DNA of 64,000 nucleotides, from contig NZ_CP042432.1 in NCBI RefSeq assembly GCF_008033235.1, positions 2,294,001 to 2,358,000 on the forward strand, written 5' to 3'. The DNA is from Anseongella ginsenosidimutans (lineage in GTDB: Bacteria > Bacteroidota > Bacteroidia > Sphingobacteriales > Sphingobacteriaceae). Below are positions 54,393 to 62,683 of the stretch, piece by piece. Within the stretch, counting starts at the first letter, position 1, and each line of letters opens with the position of its first letter. The position numbers and the translations under genes were made by a program. Below the pieces are notes generated by a model. That model saw only the letters and a list, made by a program, of their open reading frames with translations. It ran no database searches and was not told the DNA's origin.

Positions 54393-56162
54393 ATGAAGCG
54401 ATTTAAAATACTTTTGATGTCCCTCGTTACATTGGCGATGCTTTTTTCCTGTAACGAGCAGCTGGACCTGCCAACAGACGGACGCATTACCATGGACCAG
54501 GTTTTCAGCGATTATAACAGGACCAGGGGCTACCTTAACTCCTGTTACGGACACCTTCCCGCTCCTTATATGGACCGGGCTTCCTTTACGGACGAAGCCC
54601 AGGATGTCGATGATATTAATCCAGGTTCCAAGTTCAGCAACTGGTACAACGGAAATGTCACTGCCGTTAACTACCCGGCCAACTCAGCGGATGGCAGCCC
54701 CTGGGGACAGCTTTTCGAGGGTATCCGCAAATGCAATGTATTCCTTGAAAACATCCAGACCGCTACTGTCCGCGCTTCGGAGGAAGAAAAAGCGGGCTGG
54801 GTAGCCCAAGCGCGCACCCTGAGGGCGCTGTATTACCTTCAGCTGATCAAACGCTACGGCGGAGTGCCCATTTTTGACAAGCCGCTGGGAACCGATCACG
54901 ATTTCTCGCAGGATCGCCGGGCTTCCTTTTCCGAAGTAGTGCAGTTTATCCTGGCCGATTGTGACGCCGCGCTTGCGGTCCCGAATACCCGCGAAGGTTT
55001 TCATTGGGAAATTTATGATAATCAATACGGTATTATGACACGGGCGGTGGCTTATGCAATAAAGTCACAGGCGGTTACCTATGCGGCCAGCCCGCTGTGG
55101 TCGGACGGCACCTTTACCTGGGAAGACGCAACCCGTATCAATGCGGAAGCGCTGTCGCAATGCCTTGCCAATGATTACCAGCTGTTTGACGAAACGCCTT
55201 CGCCGGACATTGCCCAAAACGCTTATGCGCTTTACTTTTTTACCTCCTCCAATGATCAGCGCGCCTCGGATAAGGAAACGATCTACCAGGCGGGCACCCA
55301 GATGGCGGTATGGAGAGATGCGGGCCTACCCAGCAATGAAGGCATGGTCAGCGCCGGCCCCAATCCTACGCAGGACCTGGTGGATAGCTATGAAATGGCA
55401 AACGGGGAAGCTCCCATTACGGGTTATACAGATGGGAACCGGCTGGAGCCCATAATTAACCCGGCTTCCGGATACGATCCGGAAAATCCCTACATGGGCC
55501 GCGATCCGCGCTTCTATGCGTCTGTTTATTATAACGGGGCGGTAAGGTTCCTGGACCAGCCCGACGGGAAAAAAGTGGAAACTTTTGTGGGCGGTGCGGA
55601 AGGCATTTCGGCCCAGGATTTTCAGCATACCCGTACCGGCTATTACCTGAGGAAGTTCAATAATTTCCGTTCTGGTGTAAATAACCAGGCCGACGGCGCC
55701 ATCCGGTTATTTCGCCTGGCGGAATTGTACCTCAATTTTGCTGAATCGGCTTACCAGTCGGCAGGGCCTGACGTACCGGTTACGGCAGGTGATTTCTCTA
55801 TGAGCGCAAGAGAGGCCGTAAGTGCGGTACGGGCACGGGCGGGTATGCCGCCTTTCCCGGCCGGCATGTCAAAAGAAGATTTTGAAATAAAATACCGGAA
55901 CGAGCGGCGGGTGGAGCTGGCTTTTGAGGAACACCGGTTCTTTGACGTTCGCCGGTGGAAGATTCTTAGCGAAACAGGTCAATTCGTGACCGGCATGCGT
56001 ATTACGCAAAATGGCGGCGCATTGGATTACGAGCGCTTTAAATTTGATAACCGCGGCAGTTCAGCGGATAAATTCCTGATGTACCCTATTGACCAGGCGG
56101 AAGTAAACAAAATTGTCGGGCTCACAGGTGAGAACTGGCAGAACCCGGGCTGGCTGGATTAA
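54393..56162 (+). CDS. susD: SusD/RagB-type glycan-binding lipoprotein (second pair)
   Basis: A 589-aa lipoprotein (lipobox LFSC, then NEQLDLPTDGRITMDQVF) that starts 4 bp after susC2. SusD motifs: GWVAQARTLRALYYLQLIKR, SEVVQFILADCDAALAVPN, YRNERRVELAFEEHRFFDVR and the ending GENWQNPGWLD. It should pair with the second SusC. The stop codon lies within a 15-bp tandem duplication. It is clearly related to the first SusD but shorter. Confidence 0.95.
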   Translation: MKRFKILLMSLVTLAMLFSCNEQLDLPTDGRITMDQVFSDYNRTRGYLNSCYGHLPAPYMDRASFTDEAQDVDDINPGSKFSNWYNGNVTAVNYPANSADGSPWGQLFEGIRKCNVFLENIQTATVRASEEEKAGWVAQARTLRALYYLQLIKRYGGVPIFDKPLGTDHDFSQDRRASFSEVVQFILADCDAALAVPNTREGFHWEIYDNQYGIMTRAVAYAIKSQAVTYAASPLWSDGTFTWEDATRINAEALSQCLANDYQLFDETPSPDIAQNAYALYFFTSSNDQRASDKETIYQAGTQMAVWRDAGLPSNEGMVSAGPNPTQDLVDSYEMANGEAPITGYTDGNRLEPIINPASGYDPENPYMGRDPRFYASVYYNGAVRFLDQPDGKKVETFVGGAEGISAQDFQHTRTGYYLRKFNNFRSGVNNQADGAIRLFRLAELYLNFAESAYQSAGPDVPVTAGDFSMSAREAVSAVRARAGMPPFPAGMSKEDFEIKYRNERRVELAFEEHRFFDVRRWKILSETGQFVTGMRITQNGGALDYERFKFDNRGSSADKFLMYPIDQAEVNKIVGLTGENWQNPGWLD

Positions 56163-56180
56163 TTTCTGGCTGGATTAATT
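56150..56180 (+). repeat. tandem duplication across the susD2 stop codon
   Basis: CTGGCTGGATTAATT occurs at 56150-56164 and again at 56166-56180 (16-bp period). The first copy holds the last codons and the TAA stop at 56160-56162. Confidence 0.9.
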
Positions 56181-56248
56181 CATTGTCTCCGATGCGGGCA
56201 GATTGACGAGGCTTCAGGCCGAAGGAGGCTTATTAAATTTACTGATTA

Positions 56249-57976
56249 ATGATACGAGCAGGTATAGCTACATTTTTTTCAACCGCATTACTCCTGGCGG
56301 CCGGCGCGCTGAGCGCTCAGCCACTCTCCGGGGTGGACGGACTAGGCCGGGTCTTGCCGGGATATGAAGAGGTGGGCGGCCCTAAAGAAGGGAAGCATGT
56401 GGCCATGTTTTATTTTCTGTGGCATGGCGACGGTACTTCTCCGCATAGATGGGACCTTCATAAGATCATTAACAGCCACCCCGAGGTGCTGAATGATTTC
56501 GACAACCCCCACTGGGGCGGGGGTGGCATGTATTACTGGGCAGAACCAATCTACGGCTACTACCGGGCGGATGATTACTGGGTGCATTTGAGAAGCATGC
56601 AGCTGCTCAGCGATGCCGGGGTGGATATGGTAGTGATCGACGCGACCAACCGGCTTACCTATCCAAAACAAGCTGATGCGCTGATGAAAGCGATGGACGC
56701 ATTACGTGCCCAGGGCAGGAAACCGCCGAAGATCGTGTTCTATACCAATACGGCTTCGGGCGAGACCATGCAGGAAGTGTATGATAATTTTTATAAGGAA
56801 GGCGCGCCCTACCGGCATCCCGAATGCTGGTTCTACCTGGAAGGGAAGCCGCTTGTCATCGGCCATTCAAAGGAAGCCGAAGGAACGGACTATAGGAAAT
56901 TCTTTACCATCCGGGAGTCGCAATGGCCGAACGAGCCGCAAAAAGTGAACGGCTGGCCATGGATATCCTTTACAAGGCCTCAAAAGGTACATTATAACCA
57001 TAAGGGGGAAGCGGAGATCATCAACGTTTCCGTGGCTCAGCATCCCAATCCCACAGCGGGGATGGGAGGCGCGGCTTTTTACGGGAATACCGATAACTGG
57101 GGCAGGAGTTACCGCGACGGCTCTCCCGGCAACCCCGTGGCGGATATCATCCACGGGTATAATTTCCAGGAACAATGGGACTTTGCCCTGAAGCAGGATG
57201 TGCCCTTTATTTATGTGACCGGCTGGAATGAATGGGTAGCCGGAAAGTTCGCCAGTCATGACGATAACCCCGAACATTCCTGGTTCTGCGACCAGGCCAG
57301 CCCCGAGTATAGCAGGGACATTGAGCCTACCCGCACCGCGGGGATCCAGGACCACTACTACATGCAGCTGGTGAGTAATATCCGGAAATATAAAGGAGTC
57401 GCTGCCAACCCGCCTCTGGGTAAGCCGCTGGCAATCCGCCGGATGGATGACTGGAAGAAAGTGAAGGTGCTTTACCGCGATTATACGGGGGATACCCGGG
57501 AACGCAATCATCCTGGCGCCCAGTCAGAGCCTCCGACTGTGTATACAAATAAGACCGGCCGCAACGATTTTGACTTGCTTAAAGTGGCCAGGGATGAAGA
57601 AAATGTGTATTTCTATGCCCAAACGGTTGATCCGCTGAGCCCGTCGGAAGGCAGCAACTGGATGCGGTTGTACCTGGATGCAGATAATGATCCCGCAACC
57701 GGCTGGAATGGCTATGACTTCAGGATAAACGGCGGAAATAGCCTGGAGCAATACTCCGGTGGAACCTGGAAAGAAACCGCAAAAACAACTTACCTGGCGG
57801 AGGGTGACCAGCTCATGATCACCGTGCCCAGAAAACTGATCCCCGCTTTTGCCGGCGAATTGAATTTCGAATTCAAGTGGTCGGACAATATGCAGGATGA
57901 CAAGGATCCGCTGGACTGGTACATAAACGGTGACGCCGCTCCCGGGGGCCGTTTTAATTTCATGGTTAATGAATAA
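56249..57976 (+). CDS. GH99/GH71-like exported protein with C-terminal CBM9-like domain (copy 1)
   Basis: A 575-aa exported protein. Signal peptide FFSTALLLAAGALSAQ. Residues about 45-400 look like a TIM barrel related to the GH71/GH99/WbsX group: HVAMFYFLWHGDGTS, GYYRADDYWVHLRSMQLLSD, AGVDMVVIDATN, and FIYVTGWNEWVAGKF with the WNEW motif. Residues about 440-575 resemble a CBM9/DOMON-type module (YLDADNDPATGWNGYDFRIN, NFEFKWSDNMQ). The catalytic residues and substrate are not assigned; GH99 enzymes act on alpha-mannans, but that cannot be transferred safely. It overlaps the DUF5722 gene by 8 bp. Confidence 0.72.
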   Translation: MIRAGIATFFSTALLLAAGALSAQPLSGVDGLGRVLPGYEEVGGPKEGKHVAMFYFLWHGDGTSPHRWDLHKIINSHPEVLNDFDNPHWGGGGMYYWAEPIYGYYRADDYWVHLRSMQLLSDAGVDMVVIDATNRLTYPKQADALMKAMDALRAQGRKPPKIVFYTNTASGETMQEVYDNFYKEGAPYRHPECWFYLEGKPLVIGHSKEAEGTDYRKFFTIRESQWPNEPQKVNGWPWISFTRPQKVHYNHKGEAEIINVSVAQHPNPTAGMGGAAFYGNTDNWGRSYRDGSPGNPVADIIHGYNFQEQWDFALKQDVPFIYVTGWNEWVAGKFASHDDNPEHSWFCDQASPEYSRDIEPTRTAGIQDHYYMQLVSNIRKYKGVAANPPLGKPLAIRRMDDWKKVKVLYRDYTGDTRERNHPGAQSEPPTVYTNKTGRNDFDLLKVARDEENVYFYAQTVDPLSPSEGSNWMRLYLDADNDPATGWNGYDFRINGGNSLEQYSGGTWKETAKTTYLAEGDQLMITVPRKLIPAFAGELNFEFKWSDNMQDDKDPLDWYINGDAAPGGRFNFMVNE

Positions 57977-60221
57977 TAGCCTTTTCCGCTGCGTGGCAGC
58001 CATTACTTTGCTTTTTGAAGCGTTATTTTTATTCCCCGGACAGGCGCTTGCGCAGGACGGTTATTTGCAGCTTTCTGCTGAAAATGCCAACGATATCGAA
58101 CTTTCGGAAGCAGGGGCGGGCGCCTGCCGGGTGGAAGCAACCGGAGGCGATCCCTATTTGTTTACCGCGCCTCTTTCAGCTCCGCTCGAAAAAGGCCGCA
58201 GCGTACTTACTTTCGAATATTTCTCTGCCGGTTACCTGGACAAGTTTCAGGTGTTTTTTGGCCCACCAATTTCTGAAAATAACAGCCTTAGCGGCGAACT
58301 CGGCGTACGGGAAGGCTGGACGAGTTACTCACTGGACCTCAGCCGTGTATTGAATGACTGGGGAAAGAAAGGCGATTTTCTAAGGCTGGATCTTGGAAGC
58401 ACGCCAGGTTACCAGCTGCAGATCCGGAATATCCATTTCAGGAAACCGAATGCGGAGGAACAAGCCCGTGCGGCCAATTACGAAAAAAATAAGCGCCGGC
58501 AAGCTGTGCAAAAGGTGGCGCTGAAGAAATACCTTTACAATGATTATCCGCTGGAACTCACCCGGGTTTCGGTAAAGACGGACTCGATAATTATAGAAGG
58601 CACGTTGTTCAAGACCGGAGGCAAGCTTTTTCTGGCCGAAGTGCCGTTACATGAAGATATTGCCTGGGAGGCTTCCTTCGAATATCTTTTTGATATCCCC
58701 GCTGAATTTCAGTTTGACATTCCTGCCGGGAAATCGAAGGTTTTCGCAGGAACGCCGGAAAGCACGGCGGAGCATTCCGGCGTTAAGAGAAATGCCTCAG
58801 CACCTGTGGCAAAAACTGGCATGACGGCGGGTAAAACCGGGTTCCGGATGGCAATTCCGCGTTACCGGCTTGCAGACGATCACCAGGCTGATCGTCTGCT
58901 ATCCAAATGGGTCATTGTTGAGAAGGAGGGCAAGGACGTCCGGCTATTATCTCATGCGCGATATGCGGATCATATCGAATCGCTATACGACCTGCCTGAA
59001 AAACACCTGGCGGGTAAGAAGGGCATAGGCGGCTTTCATGCCGGTAAATATACCAGCGACCTCGATTCCCTGGGCATTACCAGTGTCACGGTGAACATGT
59101 GGATATCGAAAATGCTGCGTTCTCAGCCCTCAGACAATACCATTTCCTTTGAATACGGCGGAAAAACTTACTATGCCGACAAAAACTGGGTGGAACGCCA
59201 TGACCGTACCCTGCAGGAGACGGCCAAACGGGACATACTGGTTTCGTCCATTGTCCTGATCGATAAAGCGGTAAATACCCCTGATAAGACAATCGGGGCT
59301 ATTATGGAGCATCCGGACTGCGATCCTGCGGGTATTTACAGCATGGCGAATATGACTTCGGCTGAAGGAGTGGAATATTACGCGGCGGCCATGGACTTCC
59401 TGGCAAAGCGTTACAGCCGCCCGGATAAACAATTTGGGCGGATCCACCACTGGATCGTTCATAATGAAGTGGACGCCGGCTGGGTATGGACGAATATGGG
59501 AGAGGCTGATACATTGCTTTTCATGGATACCTATCATAAATCCATGCGCCTGGTGCAGAATATAGCCCGGCAATACAACCCTCATTCAAAAGCTTTTATT
59601 ACGCTTACTCATTACTGGAACTGGACCCTGGATAAACATTTCTACCTTTCCAAAGACCTGCTGGAAATACTGCTGGAATATTCTTCGCTGGAAGGAGATT
59701 TTGACTGGGGAATTGCTCATCATCCTTACCCGGAATCGCTTTTCGAGCCTAAAAGCTGGGAAGACGAAAAAGTGGATTACACCTTTGATACCCCGCTGAT
59801 CACGTTCAAAAACATTGAGGTGCTTGACGCCTGGGTAAAGCAGCCTTTCACCATGTACCTGGGAAAGCATAAACGGACAGTTTTTCTTTCCGAGCAAGGT
59901 CCTAATTCCAGGGACTATAGCGCAAAGAGTTTAGCCGAACAGGCCGCAAGTATGGCTTACGTCTGGAAAAAGATGGAAGTACTGGATGGCATTGAGGCTT
60001 TTCAGTTTCATAACTGGATGGATAACAGGGGAGAAGGAGGGCTGCGTATCGGGCTGCGGCGGTTCCCGGATGATGAAGAGGATCCGGCAGGCAAAAAGCC
60101 GGTTTGGTATGTGTTCCGTGACCTTGGCACGCCGGCGCAGGAAAAAGCCATTGAATTTGCGAAGGACGTTATTGGGATTGATGATTGGGAAGAGGTTCGG
60201 TATCGGAAGGCTGTTGAATGA
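57969..60221 (+). CDS. exported DUF5722 protein, TIM-barrel glycosidase-like
   Basis: A 750-aa exported protein. The ATG at 57969 gives a signal peptide (VAAITLLFEALFLFPGQALA); the upstream frame start at 57930 lies inside the preceding gene. Residues 25-170 resemble a carbohydrate-binding beta-sandwich. The rest matches DUF5722: IGGFHAGKYTSDLDSLGITS, ILVSSIVLIDKAVNTP, MEHPDCDPAGIYSMANMTSA, FGRIHHWIVHNEVDAGWVWT with a likely acid/base Asn-Glu pair, and TVFLSEQGPNSRDYS with a candidate nucleophile Glu. This layout suggests a retaining clan-A-type hydrolase (inference). Two GH99-like paralogues flank it. Confidence 0.78.
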   Translation: MNNSLFRCVAAITLLFEALFLFPGQALAQDGYLQLSAENANDIELSEAGAGACRVEATGGDPYLFTAPLSAPLEKGRSVLTFEYFSAGYLDKFQVFFGPPISENNSLSGELGVREGWTSYSLDLSRVLNDWGKKGDFLRLDLGSTPGYQLQIRNIHFRKPNAEEQARAANYEKNKRRQAVQKVALKKYLYNDYPLELTRVSVKTDSIIIEGTLFKTGGKLFLAEVPLHEDIAWEASFEYLFDIPAEFQFDIPAGKSKVFAGTPESTAEHSGVKRNASAPVAKTGMTAGKTGFRMAIPRYRLADDHQADRLLSKWVIVEKEGKDVRLLSHARYADHIESLYDLPEKHLAGKKGIGGFHAGKYTSDLDSLGITSVTVNMWISKMLRSQPSDNTISFEYGGKTYYADKNWVERHDRTLQETAKRDILVSSIVLIDKAVNTPDKTIGAIMEHPDCDPAGIYSMANMTSAEGVEYYAAAMDFLAKRYSRPDKQFGRIHHWIVHNEVDAGWVWTNMGEADTLLFMDTYHKSMRLVQNIARQYNPHSKAFITLTHYWNWTLDKHFYLSKDLLEILLEYSSLEGDFDWGIAHHPYPESLFEPKSWEDEKVDYTFDTPLITFKNIEVLDAWVKQPFTMYLGKHKRTVFLSEQGPNSRDYSAKSLAEQAASMAYVWKKMEVLDGIEAFQFHNWMDNRGEGGLRIGLRRFPDDEEDPAGKKPVWYVFRDLGTPAQEKAIEFAKDVIGIDDWEEVRYRKAVE

Positions 60222-60535
60222 AGTTTATAGTTTTAGTTTTTAGTTTAAGGTTTAAAGTTCAAGGTTCAAAGAGTTTATAGTTTTTAGTTCAAGGTTTAAA
60301 GTTAAAGGTTCAAAAAGTTTATAGTTTTTAGTTCAAGGTTTAAAGTTCAAGGTTTAAAGAGTTTATAGTTATAGTTTAAGGTTTAAAGAGTTTATAGTTA
60401 TAGTTTAAGGTTTAAAGAGTTTATAGTTTTTAGAGTTCAAAGTTTTTCAAGGTTCAAAGAGTTTATAGTTTATCGTTTTTTGGAGCTTAAGATTCGACGT
60501 TTAAGGTTTAAAGGGTTTTTAGTTTTTAGTTTTTG
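60222..60535 (+). repeat. AT-rich tandem repeat block made of GTTTATAG / TTCAAGG / TTTAAAG words
   Basis: Begins directly after the DUF5722 stop. Variations on GAGTTTATAGTTTTTAG, TTCAAGG and TTTAAAG recur throughout. The cleanest part is two perfect 29-bp units at 60359-60387 and 60388-60416, with a third starting at 60417. Almost no C occurs on the plus strand except in TTCAAGG. It contains no open frame, no palindromic CRISPR-type repeat and no unique spacers. From 60536 to the next start the sequence remains C-poor and I see no gene. Confidence 0.92.
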
Positions 60536-60582
60536 GGGGAGAGGGTTGTGTTGGGTGGAAATCAGAATGTAGAAATTAGAAT

Positions 60583-60590
60583 AAGGAGGT
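60583..60590 (+). promoter_or_regulatory. consensus Shine-Dalgarno AAGGAGGT before the second GH99-like gene
   Basis: A full match to the anti-SD sequence, ending 3 nt before a GTG at 60594. Such strong sites are rare in this phylum and nothing comparable stands before the other genes here. It decides for the GTG start, though the short spacing leaves the ATG at 60642 as an alternative. Confidence 0.55.
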
Positions 60591-60593
60591 AAT

Positions 60594-62450
60594 GTGAAAA
60601 TAGTTGATGGAAGAATTGTTAGTGCTGGCCGGGGCGCGAGAATGTTTGCTGCTGTTGGGGTGGTTTTTTTGTTGTTGACGGTGTTTTCTGGTGATTTGTG
60701 GGCGCAGCGGGACGGGGCGAATTATGGGAACGGGTTGCCGGCTACGGATGCTTTGGGGCGGGAACTTCCGGATGTGGAAGAGGTTGGGCCGGCGCGCAAG
60801 GATAAGTTTATTGGCTTGTTTTACTGGACCTGGCATACCCGGCTGTCTGAAAACAGCGATGCGCCTTACAATGTGTCTGAAATACTTGCTAAAAAGCCGG
60901 AGGCGATCAACGATTATAATGATCCAATCTGGCCTTCGCCGAAACAGGCAGGCTCCTTTTTCTGGGATGAGCCGCTGTTTGGCTATTACCTGGATACCGA
61001 TCGATGGGTGCTTTACAAGCATGCCGAAATGCTGGCTGCGGCTGGCGTGGACATGATCATGTTTGATTGTACCAATGGTGATCTTACCTGGCCGGAATCC
61101 TATGAGGCGCTCTGCGAAGTGTTCACGGAAGCTCGTAAAAACGGAATTAAAACGCCGAAGATCGCGTTTATGCTGGCTTTCGGCCCTTCCGAAGGCAGTC
61201 TGCAGGCCATGAAGGATATTTACACGAATCTTTATCAGCCGGAACGTTACAAAGATCTGTGGTTTTACTGGAAGGGCAAGCCCCTGATCATGGCCTATCC
61301 GGAAACGCTGACGGATGTTCCGGGAGACGAGAAGGAAACAGGGCTTCGCCGGGAGATGCGTAACTTCTTTACTTTCCGCCCGGGTCAACCCGTATACAAT
61401 AAAGGTCCGCAACGCCCGGATCACTGGGGATGGCTGGAGATAAGCCCGCAGCACGGCTTTGTGAAAAAGCCGGACGGCAGCTTTGAACAGGTAACGGTAG
61501 GGGTTTCCCAAAACTGGTCGGCGGAAAGAGGCCTAACCGCCATGAATGCACCCGGATCTTTCGGAAGAAGCTATACGAACGCCAACGGACATTCTGATAA
61601 ACCGGAGGCCGTAAATTATGGCCTGAATTTCCAGGAACAATGGGAACGGGCGCTGGAAATTGATCCTGAGCTTGTTTTTATCACTGGCTGGAACGAATGG
61701 ATCGCCGGCCGTTACGAGGAATGGCAGCAGCAGCATAATGCATTCCCCGATCAGTACAACCAGGAACATAGCCGGGATATAGAACCGATGAAGGGCGGTC
61801 ACGGAGACAATTACTACTATCAGATGGTTGCGAATATCCGCCGCTTTAAGGGAATGCCGCCGGAGCCGGAAGTTTCTCCTTCCCTTAAGGTTTCCGTAGA
61901 CGGTAAGTTTGACGAATGGCAGCAGGTAACGCCAGGGTTCAAGGCCCATACAGGCAACACGCTGCACCGGGATAGCCCCGGATGGAAAGGGAAGCATTAT
62001 ACGAACACTACTGGCCGGAACGATATTGTTCTGACGAAAGTAGCCCGCGATAAACGAAATATCTATTTTTATGTAGAAACCGCCGATGATCTGAGCCCTG
62101 CCGGCCAGCCCGGCTGGATGCGCCTGTTCATCGATACGGACCGCGATAAGAAAACCGGCTGGGAAGGCTACGACTATGTAGTGAACCGGGTAAGCCCGGG
62201 CAAAAAGGCCGTAGTGGAGAAGAGCAAAGAAGGCTGGAATTGGGAAAAGGCCGGCGAGATCAGTTATGCGGTCAAAGGCAGGCAGCTGGAGATCGCCATC
62301 CCCAGGTCTTTACTCGGCCAGCGCGGGCATGTTGACCTGGAATTCAAATGGTCGGATAATATGCAGGAAGAGGGAAATATTACCGATTTTCTCCTGAACG
62401 GCGACGTAGCGCCCATGGGCCGCTTTAACTATCATTACCACGCAGACTGA
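60594..62450 (+). CDS. GH99/GH71-like exported protein with C-terminal CBM9-like domain (copy 2)
   Basis: A 618-aa paralogue of the protein at 56.2-58.0 kb with the same architecture. GTG start at 60594, or ATG at 60642, which would begin the signal peptide (FAAVGVVFLLLTVFSGDLWA). TIM-barrel landmarks: FIGLFYWTWHTRLSEN, EPLFGYYLDTDRWVLYKHAE, AGVDMIMFDCTN, VFITGWNEWIAGRYEEW. The C-terminal module has FIDTDRDKKTGWEGYDYVVN and EFKWSDNMQ and ends GRFNYHYHAD. The first 60-70 codons use TTG, GTT and GGG far more than the rest of the gene and its paralogue. The last codons lie in an 18-bp repeat array. Confidence 0.72.
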   Translation: MKIVDGRIVSAGRGARMFAAVGVVFLLLTVFSGDLWAQRDGANYGNGLPATDALGRELPDVEEVGPARKDKFIGLFYWTWHTRLSENSDAPYNVSEILAKKPEAINDYNDPIWPSPKQAGSFFWDEPLFGYYLDTDRWVLYKHAEMLAAAGVDMIMFDCTNGDLTWPESYEALCEVFTEARKNGIKTPKIAFMLAFGPSEGSLQAMKDIYTNLYQPERYKDLWFYWKGKPLIMAYPETLTDVPGDEKETGLRREMRNFFTFRPGQPVYNKGPQRPDHWGWLEISPQHGFVKKPDGSFEQVTVGVSQNWSAERGLTAMNAPGSFGRSYTNANGHSDKPEAVNYGLNFQEQWERALEIDPELVFITGWNEWIAGRYEEWQQQHNAFPDQYNQEHSRDIEPMKGGHGDNYYYQMVANIRRFKGMPPEPEVSPSLKVSVDGKFDEWQQVTPGFKAHTGNTLHRDSPGWKGKHYTNTTGRNDIVLTKVARDKRNIYFYVETADDLSPAGQPGWMRLFIDTDRDKKTGWEGYDYVVNRVSPGKKAVVEKSKEGWNWEKAGEISYAVKGRQLEIAIPRSLLGQRGHVDLEFKWSDNMQEEGNITDFLLNGDVAPMGRFNYHYHAD

Positions 62451-62562
62451 AAGGTCGCGAAGACAGAACTATCGCGCGGACCGGACTGTCTCGCGCAGAC
62501 CGGACTGTCGCGCAGGCTGGAAGGTCTCGCGCAGACTGAACTGTCCGGGAGAGCGAACTGTC
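62438..62562 (+). repeat. seven degenerate 17-19-bp repeats crossing the gene's stop codon
   Basis: Units approximate TCGCGCAGACCGGACTGTC. The first (from 62438) contains the last three codons and TGA stop of the second GH99-like gene, and the array ends GAACTGTC at 62562. The remaining 62563-62683 has no gene that I can see and no clear promoter. Confidence 0.8.
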
Positions 62563-62683
62563 AATCAAAGTGTGCTGTTTTTATCCTGGGAGTTCGGGTC
62601 TACAGGAAAGCACAGGATGCCGCTTTCTTTCTATTAGCTGAAATTGCGTTTTTAATTTCCAACCGGATTAACCTTTATTGACC

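Noticed and set aside
60222-60535. CRISPR array
   Set aside because: Units are contiguous and irregular with no unique spacers, and no cas genes are near.
60576-61511. 311-codon open frame on the minus strand
   Set aside because: Antisense to the second GH99-like gene, with no signal, domain or start context; the plus-strand protein has a clear paralogue.
62438-62562. CRISPR array or integron-type attachment sites
   Set aside because: Units of 17-19 bp abut one another without spacers, and no integrase gene is present.
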